Assembly (NCBI RefSeq): GCF_024793945.1
Contig: NZ_JANUSD010000012.1
Coordinates: 119,126-183,125 of the forward strand
Reading direction: 5' to 3'
DNA: 64,000 bases
Source of the DNA: Emticicia fluvialis
GTDB lineage: Bacteria; Bacteroidota; Bacteroidia; Cytophagales; Spirosomataceae
The position numbers and the translations under genes were made by a program. Under the pieces are notes generated by a model. The model saw only the letters and a program-made list of their open reading frames with translations. It was not told where the DNA came from and made no database searches. This document shows positions 7,846-17,153 of the stretch, piece after piece. Within the stretch, counting starts at the first letter, position 1. Every line of letters starts with the position of its first letter.

Positions 7846-10800
7846 ATGAACAAACTTTTACGGGTTTCATTAGGCTGCCTGTTCCTCTTTATTTCATTTT
7901 GGGGAAATGCGCAAGATGTAGATGTAACGGGAAAAGTTACGTCTACCGAAGACGGTAGTCCGCTACCAGGTGTTTCGATTACAGTAAAAGGTACAACAAA
8001 GGGTACAACAACCAACATAGACGGAACCTACAAAATTTCAGTTCCGGCTAATGGTACACTACAGGCCAGCTTTATTGGCTTTGCCTCGCTTGAACAACCG
8101 ATTAATAATCGCAGAATTGTTGATTTTAATCTTGTACCAACTACTAAAGATTTGAACGAAGTGGTTGTAACCGGTTATGGTTCACAAATCAAGCGTGATT
8201 TGACAGGTAATATTGCCAAAATAAAAGCTGCTGAAATTGCTGATGTACCTGCTACAACGTTTGAGCAAAGTATCCAGGGTAAGGCCGCCGGTGTACAGAT
8301 AAACCAGGGTACCGGTAAATTGGGCCAGGGTATCCAGGTACGGGTTCGTGGTCAGTCGTCGGTTGGTGCATCTAATCAGCCACTTTATGTATTGGATGGT
8401 ATCCCGCTTACGCAAGAAAGCCAAGCCATCTCAACCAGTACAACTAACCCTTTGGTAGACATCAACCCACAAGACATTGAGTCAATCGAAATCCTTAAAG
8501 ATGCTTCTGCAGGTGCTATTTATGGTGCGCGTGCTGCCAATGGTGTGGTACTTATTACAACTAAAAAAGGTAAGGCCGGAAAAACCAGCGTTTCGTTTGG
8601 TATGCTATATGGAAAAAGCAAACCAACCAATGTGTTGCAGTTCCTGAACACCAAGCAATATATGGATTTTTACCGCATGGCAGCTGCCAATTCAGACGCC
8701 ATTGACGGATATGAAGCAAGCGACCCTGATTCTTATACTTCTTATATGGAAAGCTTCTTTGTTACCCAAAGCCTGGGTACCTTAGGAACTGCCAAACAAG
8801 CTGATACAAAATGGGCCGACCTGGCATATCAGGATGCTCCGATGCAACAATATGACCTGAGCATTACCGGAGGTTCTGAGAAAACTACCATCTTTATCTC
8901 TGGTCAGTTGTTTGACCAGAAAGGTATTCTTGCCGGAAACGCATTCGGACGGATGTCGGGTCGTATGAATCTATCTCATAAGGTAACTGACAAATTATCG
9001 GTGGGAATGAACATGAGCATGACCCGCACACTTAACGAGCGTGTATCAGGCGACCGCCAGTTTGACAACCCACAGCAGTTGGTGGCGCTTCCTCCGATGA
9101 CTCCTGCTACTGACCCTGATACAGGTTTACCGGTAGGTATGCCTCCCGGAGACATCAATATTCCGGTTTATTACAATGCCCTTATCAATATTGGCAATGC
9201 CTATTACAACACTACGGTGCATCGTAATATTGGTAATGTATTTGGTGAGTACAAATTCTTTGATGGCCTTCGATTCCGTTCTGAATTGGCAGTTGATTTA
9301 TTGAACCAACAGGAAGAACAATACTATAACAGCAAAACCCAACGTAACTTTAGCGCTCCGCTTGGCTATGGTTATAATAGGTTTGTAAGAGTTGAAAACT
9401 ACAACACCAACAATTACTTTGTGTTTGACAAAACAATTGGCGTTCATTCAATAGATGCCACTGCTGGTATGTCGTTTCAGAGTTCGCTCAGAAAAACGGT
9501 TGCAGCAGAAGGAAAAGATTTTCCATCTGACGCCTACCGCATGATTGCCAGTGCTGCCAGAAAAACAGACGCCAGCTCTTCTGAGGCAGCTTATAACTTC
9601 TTGTCATATTTTGCACGTATCAATTACAAATTCAACGAAAAATATTTGTTGGGTCTGAGTGCACGTACTGATGCTTCTTCTCGCTTTGGTAAAGATAACC
9701 GCTATGGTTTCTTCCCTGCGGTATCAGCAGGCTGGATTCTTTCAGAAGAAGGCTTCCTTAAAAACAGCGATGCGCTTAGCTTCCTGAAAATCCGCGGTAG
9801 CTGGGGCTTAACTGGTAATGCTGAAATTGGCAATTTTGATCATTTGGGCTTATTTACCGGCGATGCAGGTTATGGCACTTTACCAGGCCAGCGTCCATTA
9901 CAATTAGCAAATCCTAACCTACGCTGGGAGGAAACCCAACAGGTTGATATTGGTTTAGACTTTGGTTTGTTTAAAAACAGAATCAATGGAGAAATTGATT
10001 ATTACGAGAAAAAGACTACCGGTTTGTTACTGAACGTAAACGTACCTGGTACGTCAGGTTTTGCGGTACAACGTAAAAACGTAGGCTCTTTAACCAACAA
10101 AGGTTTTGAATTTGTGTTGAATACCGAAAACTTTGTAGGGCAATTTAAATGGAAAACGAGCATCAATGCCTCTACCAATAAAAACGAAATTACCAGCTTG
10201 CAAGGACAGGTAATTGAGGGCGGTTTGAGCAATATGAGCCGCGCTGTAGAAGGCCAGCCGCTGGGTGTATTCTATACTGTAGAGTATGCAGGTGTTGACC
10301 CTGCCAACGGAGATGCACTCTTCTACAAAAACACTAAAAATGCAGACGGAACATTAGACAGATCAACTACTAATGTTTACTCACAGGCTCAACGCGTTGT
10401 AGTTGGCAGCCCACTACCTAAATGGATAGGTGGTATTACCAATACTTTCAGCTACAAAGGCATTGAGTTGAGCGTATTCTTTAATGGTGTTTTTGGTAAT
10501 AAACTAAATTTCTACGGAGTAGGTCGATTCTCTTCTGCTAATGGCCGTTATGAAGATAACCAGACTGTTAACCAGCTGGCAGCATGGACACCTGAAAACC
10601 GTGATACAAAAGTGCCTCAGGCCCGTTTGTTCTTTAACAACGGTGCGCAGGCATCAAGCCGCTTTATTGAAGATGGTTCATTTATACGCCTTCGTAACGT
10701 AACGCTGGCTTACAACCTGCCAAAATCTTTAATTAATAAAGTAAAACTAAGCAATGTAAGGTTATACGTAACCGGCCAGAACTTGTTGACATTCACCAAA

Positions 10801-10923
10801 TATTCTGGTTGGGACCCTGAAGTAAATGCCGATGACGTTGTGTCTAACATTGCTTTAGGTTATGATTTTTACACTACTCCTCAGGCAAAAACTATTACGG
10901 GTGGTTTAACAATCAATTTCTAA
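7846..10923 (+). CDS. SusC/RagA-family TonB-linked outer-membrane protein
   Basis: A 1025-residue outer-membrane transporter that imports glycans or peptides with its SusD partner, driven by TonB. Order of parts: signal peptide (MNKLLRVSLGCLFLFISFWGNAQ to about residue 23); a carboxypeptidase-regulatory-like beta-sandwich (VTGKVTSTEDGSPLPGVSI, about 27-100); the TonB-box-like EVVVTGYG at about 107; plug domain at about 120-240 with PLYVLDGIPL and the hallmark ESIEILKDASAGAIYG and NGVVLITTKKG; then the 22-strand barrel ending with an aromatic C-terminus (GGLTINF). There is no STN domain before the sandwich, so direct sigma/anti-sigma signalling is not expected. The susD gene follows after 71 bases. 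No dedicated glycoside hydrolase accompanies the pair, so the substrate is unclear. Confidence 0.95.
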   Translation: MNKLLRVSLGCLFLFISFWGNAQDVDVTGKVTSTEDGSPLPGVSITVKGTTKGTTTNIDGTYKISVPANGTLQASFIGFASLEQPINNRRIVDFNLVPTTKDLNEVVVTGYGSQIKRDLTGNIAKIKAAEIADVPATTFEQSIQGKAAGVQINQGTGKLGQGIQVRVRGQSSVGASNQPLYVLDGIPLTQESQAISTSTTNPLVDINPQDIESIEILKDASAGAIYGARAANGVVLITTKKGKAGKTSVSFGMLYGKSKPTNVLQFLNTKQYMDFYRMAAANSDAIDGYEASDPDSYTSYMESFFVTQSLGTLGTAKQADTKWADLAYQDAPMQQYDLSITGGSEKTTIFISGQLFDQKGILAGNAFGRMSGRMNLSHKVTDKLSVGMNMSMTRTLNERVSGDRQFDNPQQLVALPPMTPATDPDTGLPVGMPPGDINIPVYYNALINIGNAYYNTTVHRNIGNVFGEYKFFDGLRFRSELAVDLLNQQEEQYYNSKTQRNFSAPLGYGYNRFVRVENYNTNNYFVFDKTIGVHSIDATAGMSFQSSLRKTVAAEGKDFPSDAYRMIASAARKTDASSSEAAYNFLSYFARINYKFNEKYLLGLSARTDASSRFGKDNRYGFFPAVSAGWILSEEGFLKNSDALSFLKIRGSWGLTGNAEIGNFDHLGLFTGDAGYGTLPGQRPLQLANPNLRWEETQQVDIGLDFGLFKNRINGEIDYYEKKTTGLLLNVNVPGTSGFAVQRKNVGSLTNKGFEFVLNTENFVGQFKWKTSINASTNKNEITSLQGQVIEGGLSNMSRAVEGQPLGVFYTVEYAGVDPANGDALFYKNTKNADGTLDRSTTNVYSQAQRVVVGSPLPKWIGGITNTFSYKGIELSVFFNGVFGNKLNFYGVGRFSSANGRYEDNQTVNQLAAWTPENRDTKVPQARLFFNNGAQASSRFIEDGSFIRLRNVTLAYNLPKSLINKVKLSNVRLYVTGQNLLTFTKYSGWDPEVNADDVVSNIALGYDFYTTPQAKTITGGLTINF

Positions 10924-10994
10924 TTTCTTTTTCAGCATTTAACGAAACAGAATGCAGTAATTTAATTTATTAAATAAAGCAATCAGAAAATAAA

Positions 10995-12371
10995 ATGAAT
11001 AAAAATATAAAAAATTGGGTTTTTACCTTTGCCACAGTAGCTTTTCTGGCAAGCTGTGACAAAAAGCTGGACGTATTGCCTACTGCTACCATTGAAGAAA
11101 CGGAGGCGCTGGCAAACTCGCAGGCTGTTGAAGTTACGCTTATTGGTGCTTATGATGCCATTAGCAGCAGTAACGTTTATGGTGGTGCAATGCAGTACTC
11201 AGGTGATTTGCTAGGCGCAGAACCTACAGAAATGCGCTTTGCCGGAACATTTGTTACTTTAGACGAATTATGGCGTAAAACTTTTACCACGACCAACTCT
11301 CAGACACAGGCTACCTGGTTGCAGAGTTATAACGCAATTAATATTACCAATAACGTTTTATCGGCATTAGATAAAGTAGAGACATCTAAAAAGGCTTCGG
11401 TTGAAGGTGAAGCACGATTTATACGTGGTCTGGTTTATTTTGACCTGGTAAGACTTTGGGCCAAAGCCTGGGCAGACGGCGACCCTACTACTAACCTGGG
11501 TGTTCCGTTAGTTACCACCCCAACCCGTGGTATTACTGATACTGATTATCGCCCAAGAGCTACTGTTGCTGCTATTTATGCACAGGTAATTGAAGACCTT
11601 ACAAAAGCAGAAAGCTTGCTACCTCTTACCCAGAGTTCTGAAAAGTATAATACTAGTGAGTCTTTAAACGGCTTTGCAACCAGAGGAGCTGCACAGGCTA
11701 TTTTGGCCAGAGTTTACATGCAACAAGGTAAATATGCTGAGGCTCGTGATGCAGCCAATAAAGTAATTGCAAGTAAATTATACTCTTTAACCCCTACTTT
11801 TCAAGAAGCATTCAGGGATGCAACTAATGATAGTGAAGTTATTTTCAGAATCATAGTTACAGACCAGGATGGTGCCAACAGCCTGAATACATACTATGCA
11901 CCAGCTTCTTATCAGGGTCGTGGTGATATTCGTGTACTGAGCCCTTTCCTTAACCTTTATGGCGCCGGTGATACAAGAGGTACTTACTTTGTGAGAGCTT
12001 CAAATAATACTTATACAGGAAAGCACCTTGACCAGTATGGCGATGTATCTGTAATACGTCTGGCTGAAGTATATCTGATTCGTGCTGAGGCTAACCTTCG
12101 TTTAGGAACCACAGTTGGGGCAACACCACTAAGCGATGTTAACCTCATCAGAAGCAGAGCAGGCGCAACGCCACTTACAACAGTTTCGGTAACAGATGTT
12201 TTGAAAGAACGTAAATTGGAGCTGGCTTTTGAAGGAGAACAGATACATGACGTAAAACGCACCAAAGGTGGCGTGGCAGGTCTTACTTTTAGTGATAATA
12301 AACTGGTTATTCCTATTCCGCAACGCGAAATAGATACCAATAAATCATTGGTTCAGAATCCGGGTTATTAA
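10995..12371 (+). CDS. SusD/RagB-family surface lipoprotein
   Basis: Substrate-binding lid lipoprotein of the SusC transporter. The 458-residue protein has a lipoprotein signal (VAFLASC, Cys at about residue 21). N-terminal helices of the SusD fold include ARFIRGLVYFDLVRLWA at about residues 133-149, and the TPR-like parts include RGAAQAILARVYMQQGKYAEARDAANKVI at about 232-260. The family C-terminus is present: VIRLAEVYLIRAEANLRLG, then ERKLELAFEGEQIHDVKRTK. It is at the short end of the family (usually 450-600 residues). It is co-transcribed with susC and closed by a strong terminator. Confidence 0.95.
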   Translation: MNKNIKNWVFTFATVAFLASCDKKLDVLPTATIEETEALANSQAVEVTLIGAYDAISSSNVYGGAMQYSGDLLGAEPTEMRFAGTFVTLDELWRKTFTTTNSQTQATWLQSYNAINITNNVLSALDKVETSKKASVEGEARFIRGLVYFDLVRLWAKAWADGDPTTNLGVPLVTTPTRGITDTDYRPRATVAAIYAQVIEDLTKAESLLPLTQSSEKYNTSESLNGFATRGAAQAILARVYMQQGKYAEARDAANKVIASKLYSLTPTFQEAFRDATNDSEVIFRIIVTDQDGANSLNTYYAPASYQGRGDIRVLSPFLNLYGAGDTRGTYFVRASNNTYTGKHLDQYGDVSVIRLAEVYLIRAEANLRLGTTVGATPLSDVNLIRSRAGATPLTTVSVTDVLKERKLELAFEGEQIHDVKRTKGGVAGLTFSDNKLVIPIPQREIDTNKSLVQNPGY

Positions 12372-12389
12372 TCTGAAATAACAATACAT

Positions 12390-12421
12390 AAAAATAGCGG
12401 GCGCATGCGTCCGCTATTTTT
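12390..12421. terminator. Strong bidirectional terminator after susD
   Basis: AAAATAGCGG (12391-12400) pairs exactly with CCGCTATTTT (12411-12420), and the centre GCGCATGCGT can pair further. A- and T-rich flanks on both sides suit termination of susD (plus) and of the SMP-30 gene (minus). Confidence 0.9.
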
Positions 12422-12446
12422 ATTATTACTGGCTTTTACCGAATTT

Positions 12447-13358
12447 TCAATTCACCCCTTTCACTTTCATGGGTAATACAAATACTGACTCAGAGGCAGT
12501 AATAAAAAGAATATCTTTGTTTTTACCACCAAAACAAACATTAGCTGTCCATTTGGCAGGTATGTCAATCTGCTCAATTTTTTTACCCTCCGGGTTATAA
12601 ACACTAACTCCCCTGCCCGCCAGATACACATTACCCTGATTATCTATTGTCATTCCATCTGACAAATCTTTGGCAAACTCTGTCTTGTTAGTCAACGTGC
12701 CATCGGCCTTTATATCATATCTAACAATAGCGCGGTTGCCCATATCAGATACATACAGGTATTTGTTATCTGGTGTACCTATCAATCCATTAGGTTTCTT
12801 AATTTCTGGGTCAACCAGAATAGCCTCTTTCTTTCCTTTGGGTAAATAGTAGAGCTTTTCTCCGTTTATACCGGCATCAGGGCTTTTTCTTTCCCAGTAA
12901 TTGCGCTGATAATACGGGTCAGTAAAATACATACCGCCTTTTTTATCAATCCATAAATCATTTGGCCCGTTAAACACATGCCCCTGATAACCTTTCAGTA
13001 AGACCGTTACTTTTTTATCCGGGCTTATCGACCATATCTCATTATGTTCGTCGGCACAGGTAATTAGGTTACCTTTTTTGTCAAAGTAAGTACCGTTAGA
13101 GCGGCCGGCATTATCTAAAAAAACTGATAGCTTACCGTCTGTATCATACTTCCAGATTTTGTTGTTGGGCTGGTCGGTAAAAAACACATTGCCTTTTTTG
13201 TCTGACGCAGGCCCTTCTGTAAACGAAAACTGATTAGAAACCAATTGTGGTTTTGCCCCGTCGGCAATTATACCAGATTGCTGGCTGAATGTTTCCATAG
13301 CTATAGATGTTGTTAGGCACATTATTACAGCTAGGCTTCTTTGTGATTTGTTTTTCAT
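12447..13358 (-). CDS. Secreted SMP-30/gluconolactonase-like protein
   Basis: A 303-residue six-bladed propeller of the SMP-30/gluconolactonase/LRE family, with an N-terminal signal peptide ending near TFSQQSG (about residue 25). Metal-ligand positions are visible: the Glu in FSFTEGPASD near residue 49, the Asn in FNGPNDLWID near 130, and a later Asn/Asp in KPNGLIGTPDNKYLYVSDMGN. The family hydrolyses sugar lactones or related esters with one divalent metal. A periplasmic location is inferred. It converges on the SusCD operon and lies downstream of katE, separated from it by a terminator. Possible role: lactone hydrolysis in sugar-acid use. Confidence 0.82.
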   Translation of the reverse strand: MKNKSQRSLAVIMCLTTSIAMETFSQQSGIIADGAKPQLVSNQFSFTEGPASDKKGNVFFTDQPNNKIWKYDTDGKLSVFLDNAGRSNGTYFDKKGNLITCADEHNEIWSISPDKKVTVLLKGYQGHVFNGPNDLWIDKKGGMYFTDPYYQRNYWERKSPDAGINGEKLYYLPKGKKEAILVDPEIKKPNGLIGTPDNKYLYVSDMGNRAIVRYDIKADGTLTNKTEFAKDLSDGMTIDNQGNVYLAGRGVSVYNPEGKKIEQIDIPAKWTANVCFGGKNKDILFITASESVFVLPMKVKGVN

Positions 13359-13450
13359 TTTTTACTACTAGAAATTTGAATAGATGCTTTTGTAAAAATA
13401 TGAATAAACTTCAGACAACCCTGCCACACTGATAATTTTAATTAAATATA

Positions 13451-13490
13451 AAAGCGCATGGCCTGCCGTTAACGACAAACCATACGCATT
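13451..13490 (-). terminator. Terminator of katE
   Basis: On the minus strand GCGTATGG (complement of 13480-13487) pairs with CCATGCGC (complement of 13454-13461), with one G-U pair and a small inner stem around GTTAAC. The sequence CTTTTATATTT follows, about 60 bases after the katE stop. Confidence 0.75.
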
Positions 13491-13546
13491 TAAAACAGAA
13501 CGCAACTGCATTGCCTGTGCCAAAAAATTAAACTTTCGCTTTAAAA

Positions 13547-15697
13547 TCAGTTAAGGTGTTTGTCTTTCTTTTCTCTTTCCCAAAACCTGTGCTGTGCAAT
13601 AGCGTTTACTAATTCTTCATCAGACTGGTTAATTAACAAGCCGGATAGCGGATTAATCTCCTTTGCCAGTTCTTTCATTATTATTCTGGTTGCTCGTAGC
13701 AGTTCCACCCCTTTGCCTTTGGTGGCTATGGGCTTGCAGTGCTTGTAGGCTTCTTCTATAAATTCAATAGCTTCTGGTTCTTCCAATAAGGCTTCCACAC
13801 TTTTTGTGCCGTCTGCTATGTAAACTGCATCAAACAGTACAGAAGCTGCTGTCAGCAGGCTTTGGTCTACCTTCAGTTCTTTACCCTCATTGCTTTTGAT
13901 AGTGCCAAGTTTTGGCGCAACTATTGATGCTTTCGCGCCTTCTTTTTCCAGGGTTTTCTTAATATCAGTTAATGATTTTGCATCAAATCCATCAGCAGCC
14001 AAAAGCGCAATTTGTCTGGTCTTTATGGTATCTTTAATAGTATTGCTCATGCTCAACGCAGCAGATTTGCTGATTGGCGAGTTAGTAAAAATGGGCTGAT
14101 AGTCTTGTGGGTCTGCGTCAGCAGGTATACTATGATTCATAGGTTCTTCCAGTATTTCAGGTACCGGAAGGCCCAGCCCGTCTGCCACTGTTTTGGCCAG
14201 CTTTTTATTGACCTTAGATAACAAACCAAGCATTCTTTGCCGTATTTCAATTGTCTCAACCTTGCCCAGTTCAAATTTCAGTGCATTGGCAATGTGTTGT
14301 TTTTCAGGCTCAGACTGGCTTTCATAAAATAAAGTTGCCTGGCTAAAATGGTCTAAAAAGCTTTTGCTTCTGCTTCTAATCTTTTTACTGTCAATTCTTT
14401 CCGTAAAACTTTGAAAACCGCCTTCCGCCGCTTTTGCCTGAAACGGACAACCACCAGCCAAAGAATTAGGATTGTAACTCACCCTGCCTTTATTTATGGT
14501 TTGTTTCATAAAACCATCACGCTGATTATTATGAACCGGTGCCACAGACCTGTTAATTGGTATCTCATGAAAATTTGGGCCGCCCAGCCTGATGAGTTGC
14601 GTATCGGTGTATGAAAACAAACGGCCTTGCAGCAGAGGGTCGTTCGTGAAATCAATTCCGGAAACAACATTACCCGGGTGAAAAGCCACCTGTTCTGTTT
14701 CTGCAAAGAAATTATCGGGATTCCTGTTCAATACCATTTTCCCAATTCTCTTAACAGGCACTAGTTCTTCAGGTATTATTTTGGTGGGGTCAAGCAGGTC
14801 AATTTCAAATTTAAACTCATCCTCGTCTGGTATTATCTGAACACCCAGCTCCCACTCCGGAAAAGCGCCGTTCTCAATTGCTTCCCATAAATCCCTGCGA
14901 TGAAAATCAGGGTCTTTACCAGAGATTTTCTGGGCTTCATCCCAGCATACGGAATGTACGCCTAAAAGTGGTTTCCAATGAAACTTTACAAAATGCGCCT
15001 TACCTTCTGCATTTACGAATCTAAAAGTGTGTACCCCAAAACCCTCCATCATGCGATAACTTCTCGGAATCGCCCTGTCGCTCATTACCCACATTATCAT
15101 GTGCATACTTTCGGGCATCAGAGAGATAAAATCCCAGAATGTATCATGAGCCGACGCAGCCTGCGGAATTTCGTTATGCGGCTCGGGTTTAACGGCATGA
15201 ACAAGATCCGGAAATTTCATGGCGTCCTGAATAAAGAACACCGGTATATTGTTACCAACCAGGTCATATACACCCTGCTCGGTATAAAATTTCACGGCAA
15301 ACCCTCTTACGTCTCTGGCCATATCTGATGAGCCCCTCGACCCCGCCACCGTTGAAAACCTTACAAATACAGGGGTCTTTAAGCCAGGGTCCAGCAAGAA
15401 ATGAGCTTTGGTGTATTCAGCCATTGACTCATAGACCTGAAAATACCCATGCGCCGCCGCACCCCGGGCATGTACTACACGTTCAGGGATACGCTCGTGG
15501 TCAAAATGTGTAATTTTTTCACGCAGAATAAAATCCTCCAGCAAGGTAGCACCTCTATCGCCTGTTTTCAGCGAGTTCTGGTCGTCATTAACAGGCAAGC
15601 CATGATTGGTTGTCATGGTCTGGTTGGTAGCATCGGCGCTATGAATGCGTAATTGCTCGGTTTTTTTATTATCAACGGGCTGGTCAGAATCTTTCAT
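13547..15697 (-). CDS. katE: Large-subunit (HPII-type, clade 2) catalase
   Basis: Breaks down hydrogen peroxide using haem. At 716 residues it is the long-chain form. The catalytic His76 lies in ERVVHARGAAAHGYF, the catalytic Asn150 in VGNNIPVFFIQDA, and FVRFSTVAGSRGSSDMARDVRGFAVKF is the family core. RLFSYTDTQLIRLGGPNF contains the haem-ligand tyrosine at about residue 365. The C-terminal 150 residues (QIALLAADGF to KGKGVELL) form the flavodoxin/DJ-1-like domain found only in large catalases. No signal peptide, so cytoplasmic. YihY lies 102 bases upstream on the same strand. Together with the divergent amylase/SDR genes this looks like a general-stress island (inference). Confidence 0.95.
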   Translation of the reverse strand: MKDSDQPVDNKKTEQLRIHSADATNQTMTTNHGLPVNDDQNSLKTGDRGATLLEDFILREKITHFDHERIPERVVHARGAAAHGYFQVYESMAEYTKAHFLLDPGLKTPVFVRFSTVAGSRGSSDMARDVRGFAVKFYTEQGVYDLVGNNIPVFFIQDAMKFPDLVHAVKPEPHNEIPQAASAHDTFWDFISLMPESMHMIMWVMSDRAIPRSYRMMEGFGVHTFRFVNAEGKAHFVKFHWKPLLGVHSVCWDEAQKISGKDPDFHRRDLWEAIENGAFPEWELGVQIIPDEDEFKFEIDLLDPTKIIPEELVPVKRIGKMVLNRNPDNFFAETEQVAFHPGNVVSGIDFTNDPLLQGRLFSYTDTQLIRLGGPNFHEIPINRSVAPVHNNQRDGFMKQTINKGRVSYNPNSLAGGCPFQAKAAEGGFQSFTERIDSKKIRSRSKSFLDHFSQATLFYESQSEPEKQHIANALKFELGKVETIEIRQRMLGLLSKVNKKLAKTVADGLGLPVPEILEEPMNHSIPADADPQDYQPIFTNSPISKSAALSMSNTIKDTIKTRQIALLAADGFDAKSLTDIKKTLEKEGAKASIVAPKLGTIKSNEGKELKVDQSLLTAASVLFDAVYIADGTKSVEALLEEPEAIEFIEEAYKHCKPIATKGKGVELLRATRIIMKELAKEINPLSGLLINQSDEELVNAIAQHRFWEREKKDKHLN

Positions 15698-15799
15698 GGC
15701 TATTGTTTTTTTAAATTGTTAAAATGGTTATAATTCCGAACTCAAAATCATCCTTTTTACTCCTGTTACCTATTCTTCTTATAGGTTCAGTACACAGTT

Positions 15800-16768
15800 T
15801 TATTTCACGTTTATTCTCTGGGTTTTTATACTTTTCTCAATCAGCAATTCCTCTTCTTCCGTTAATTCAATTAATATGGCGTCTTTATTCGGTTCAATTC
15901 CCCTGCCGAAATGCGTGGCATATTGCTTGGTAAATTCTGCACCAAAAAACACAATCATGCATGAATAAGAAACCCACAACATAACCAGAATGATAGAGCC
16001 AGCCGCACCGTAGGTTGAGCCCGGCTCTGCCTTACCGAAATAAAACCCAAGACCTAACTTACCCAATAAAAAAAGCAAAGCAGTAACCATGGCGCCAATC
16101 CAGACATCTTTCCATTTAATCCGGGCATCTGGCAGAATTTTAAACATAAGTGCAAAAAGCACGGTGATGATAGCAAACGATATAAAAAAATTGATGAATT
16201 GTAACAGAAACAAAGTAAAATCTGGAAGATGAGACTTTATCCAGGCGCTGAAAGCGGCAAGTGCCGTAGTAAGAACCAGAGACACCAGAAGCAAAAAACC
16301 AATTGAAATGATGAGACCAAATGAAAAAAGTCTGTCTTTGGCCAGTTTCAGCCATTTTTCTTTCCCCTTTAACTGCGGCTTTATTTTAACTTCCCATATC
16401 TGGTTCAACGATGTCTGCAATTGAAGAAATACTCCCAGCGCGCCAAGTATCAGCGAAATAACTCCAATAATAGTAGCCACTATGGAGCTTTTTCTTTCTC
16501 CGGCTTTTGCAATGATTTCTTCCAGCTGGCGGGCTGTGTCGGCGCCCATTGCTGCACTCGCCTGGTTTGAGATTTCGCCCTGTACAGCCTCTTTCCCAAA
16601 TACAAGCCCTGCCACGGCCACAACTATTACCAGCAATGAGGGTATGGAAAAAATAGCATAATAAGCAATAATGGCACTCTGCCTGAATGGGTCGGCGGCG
16701 TTCCAGGCTTCAAACGATTTTCTGGTAATGAGCCACAAATTTTTTGGACTTGCTTTAGTATTACTCAT
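15800..16768 (-). CDS. YihY/BrkB-family inner-membrane protein
   Basis: A 322-residue membrane protein with about six transmembrane helices and the family pattern: SAIIAYYAIFSIPSLLVIVVAVAG near residues 28-51, the ALGVFLQLQTSLNQIWEVK segment near 110, a conserved WKDVWIGAMVTALLFLLGKLGLGFYF at about 216-241 and YGAAGSIILVMLWVSYSCMIVFFGAEF near the end. Family function is unresolved; earlier assignment as RNase BN is wrong. The C-terminus is acidic and charged (LIELTEEEELLIEKS). Probably co-transcribed with katE and divergent from the amylase gene. Confidence 0.85.
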   Translation of the reverse strand: MSNTKASPKNLWLITRKSFEAWNAADPFRQSAIIAYYAIFSIPSLLVIVVAVAGLVFGKEAVQGEISNQASAAMGADTARQLEEIIAKAGERKSSIVATIIGVISLILGALGVFLQLQTSLNQIWEVKIKPQLKGKEKWLKLAKDRLFSFGLIISIGFLLLVSLVLTTALAAFSAWIKSHLPDFTLFLLQFINFFISFAIITVLFALMFKILPDARIKWKDVWIGAMVTALLFLLGKLGLGFYFGKAEPGSTYGAAGSIILVMLWVSYSCMIVFFGAEFTKQYATHFGRGIEPNKDAILIELTEEEELLIEKSIKTQRINVK

Positions 16769-17153
16769 ATTAAATTTTTGGCATACCGATACTCGTACTC
16801 AGAGTATTGATGTTTCAGGTAGCCCAATACAAAAATTTCAAACCAAGTCTGTTTTGTGGAATTAGTTGCGCACCTTCCTGACTCTCTTCATACCCAAACG
16901 TAAAAACATCTACATATCCTGAAAACCAAAAGATGTGTTGGAGCTAAAAAAATGAAGTAAAATTACCTTGTAGAAGAAAAACCAGACCAATGGCAGATAA
17001 AATACCCTAATGCCCACAACAGGTATTTAGCCTTGCATAGATTTTTAAACCTGTATTGGTGGCATGCAGGTAGGTTAATATCTGGCTTAGCACATGGCTG
17101 GCCGCTCAAATGCCATTGCATAACAACATCAAAATCAAAAAAGAAATGTACTT
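16769..17153. other. 385-bp divergent regulatory region (yihY / amylase)
   Basis: No gene seen. It separates the minus-strand yihY-katE unit from the plus-strand amylase-SDR-MFS unit and should hold both promoters. A short inverted repeat ATACTC (16789-16794) / GAGTAT (16802-16807) lies 21 bases before the yihY start. No exact TAnnTTTG box was found, so an alternative sigma factor could be used. Confidence 0.45.

Noticed and set aside
17107..17121. 15-base sequence AAATGCCATTGCATA also found at 31876-31890
   Set aside because: One or a few shared 15-mers are expected by chance in 64 kb; orientation relative to the nearby genes differs.
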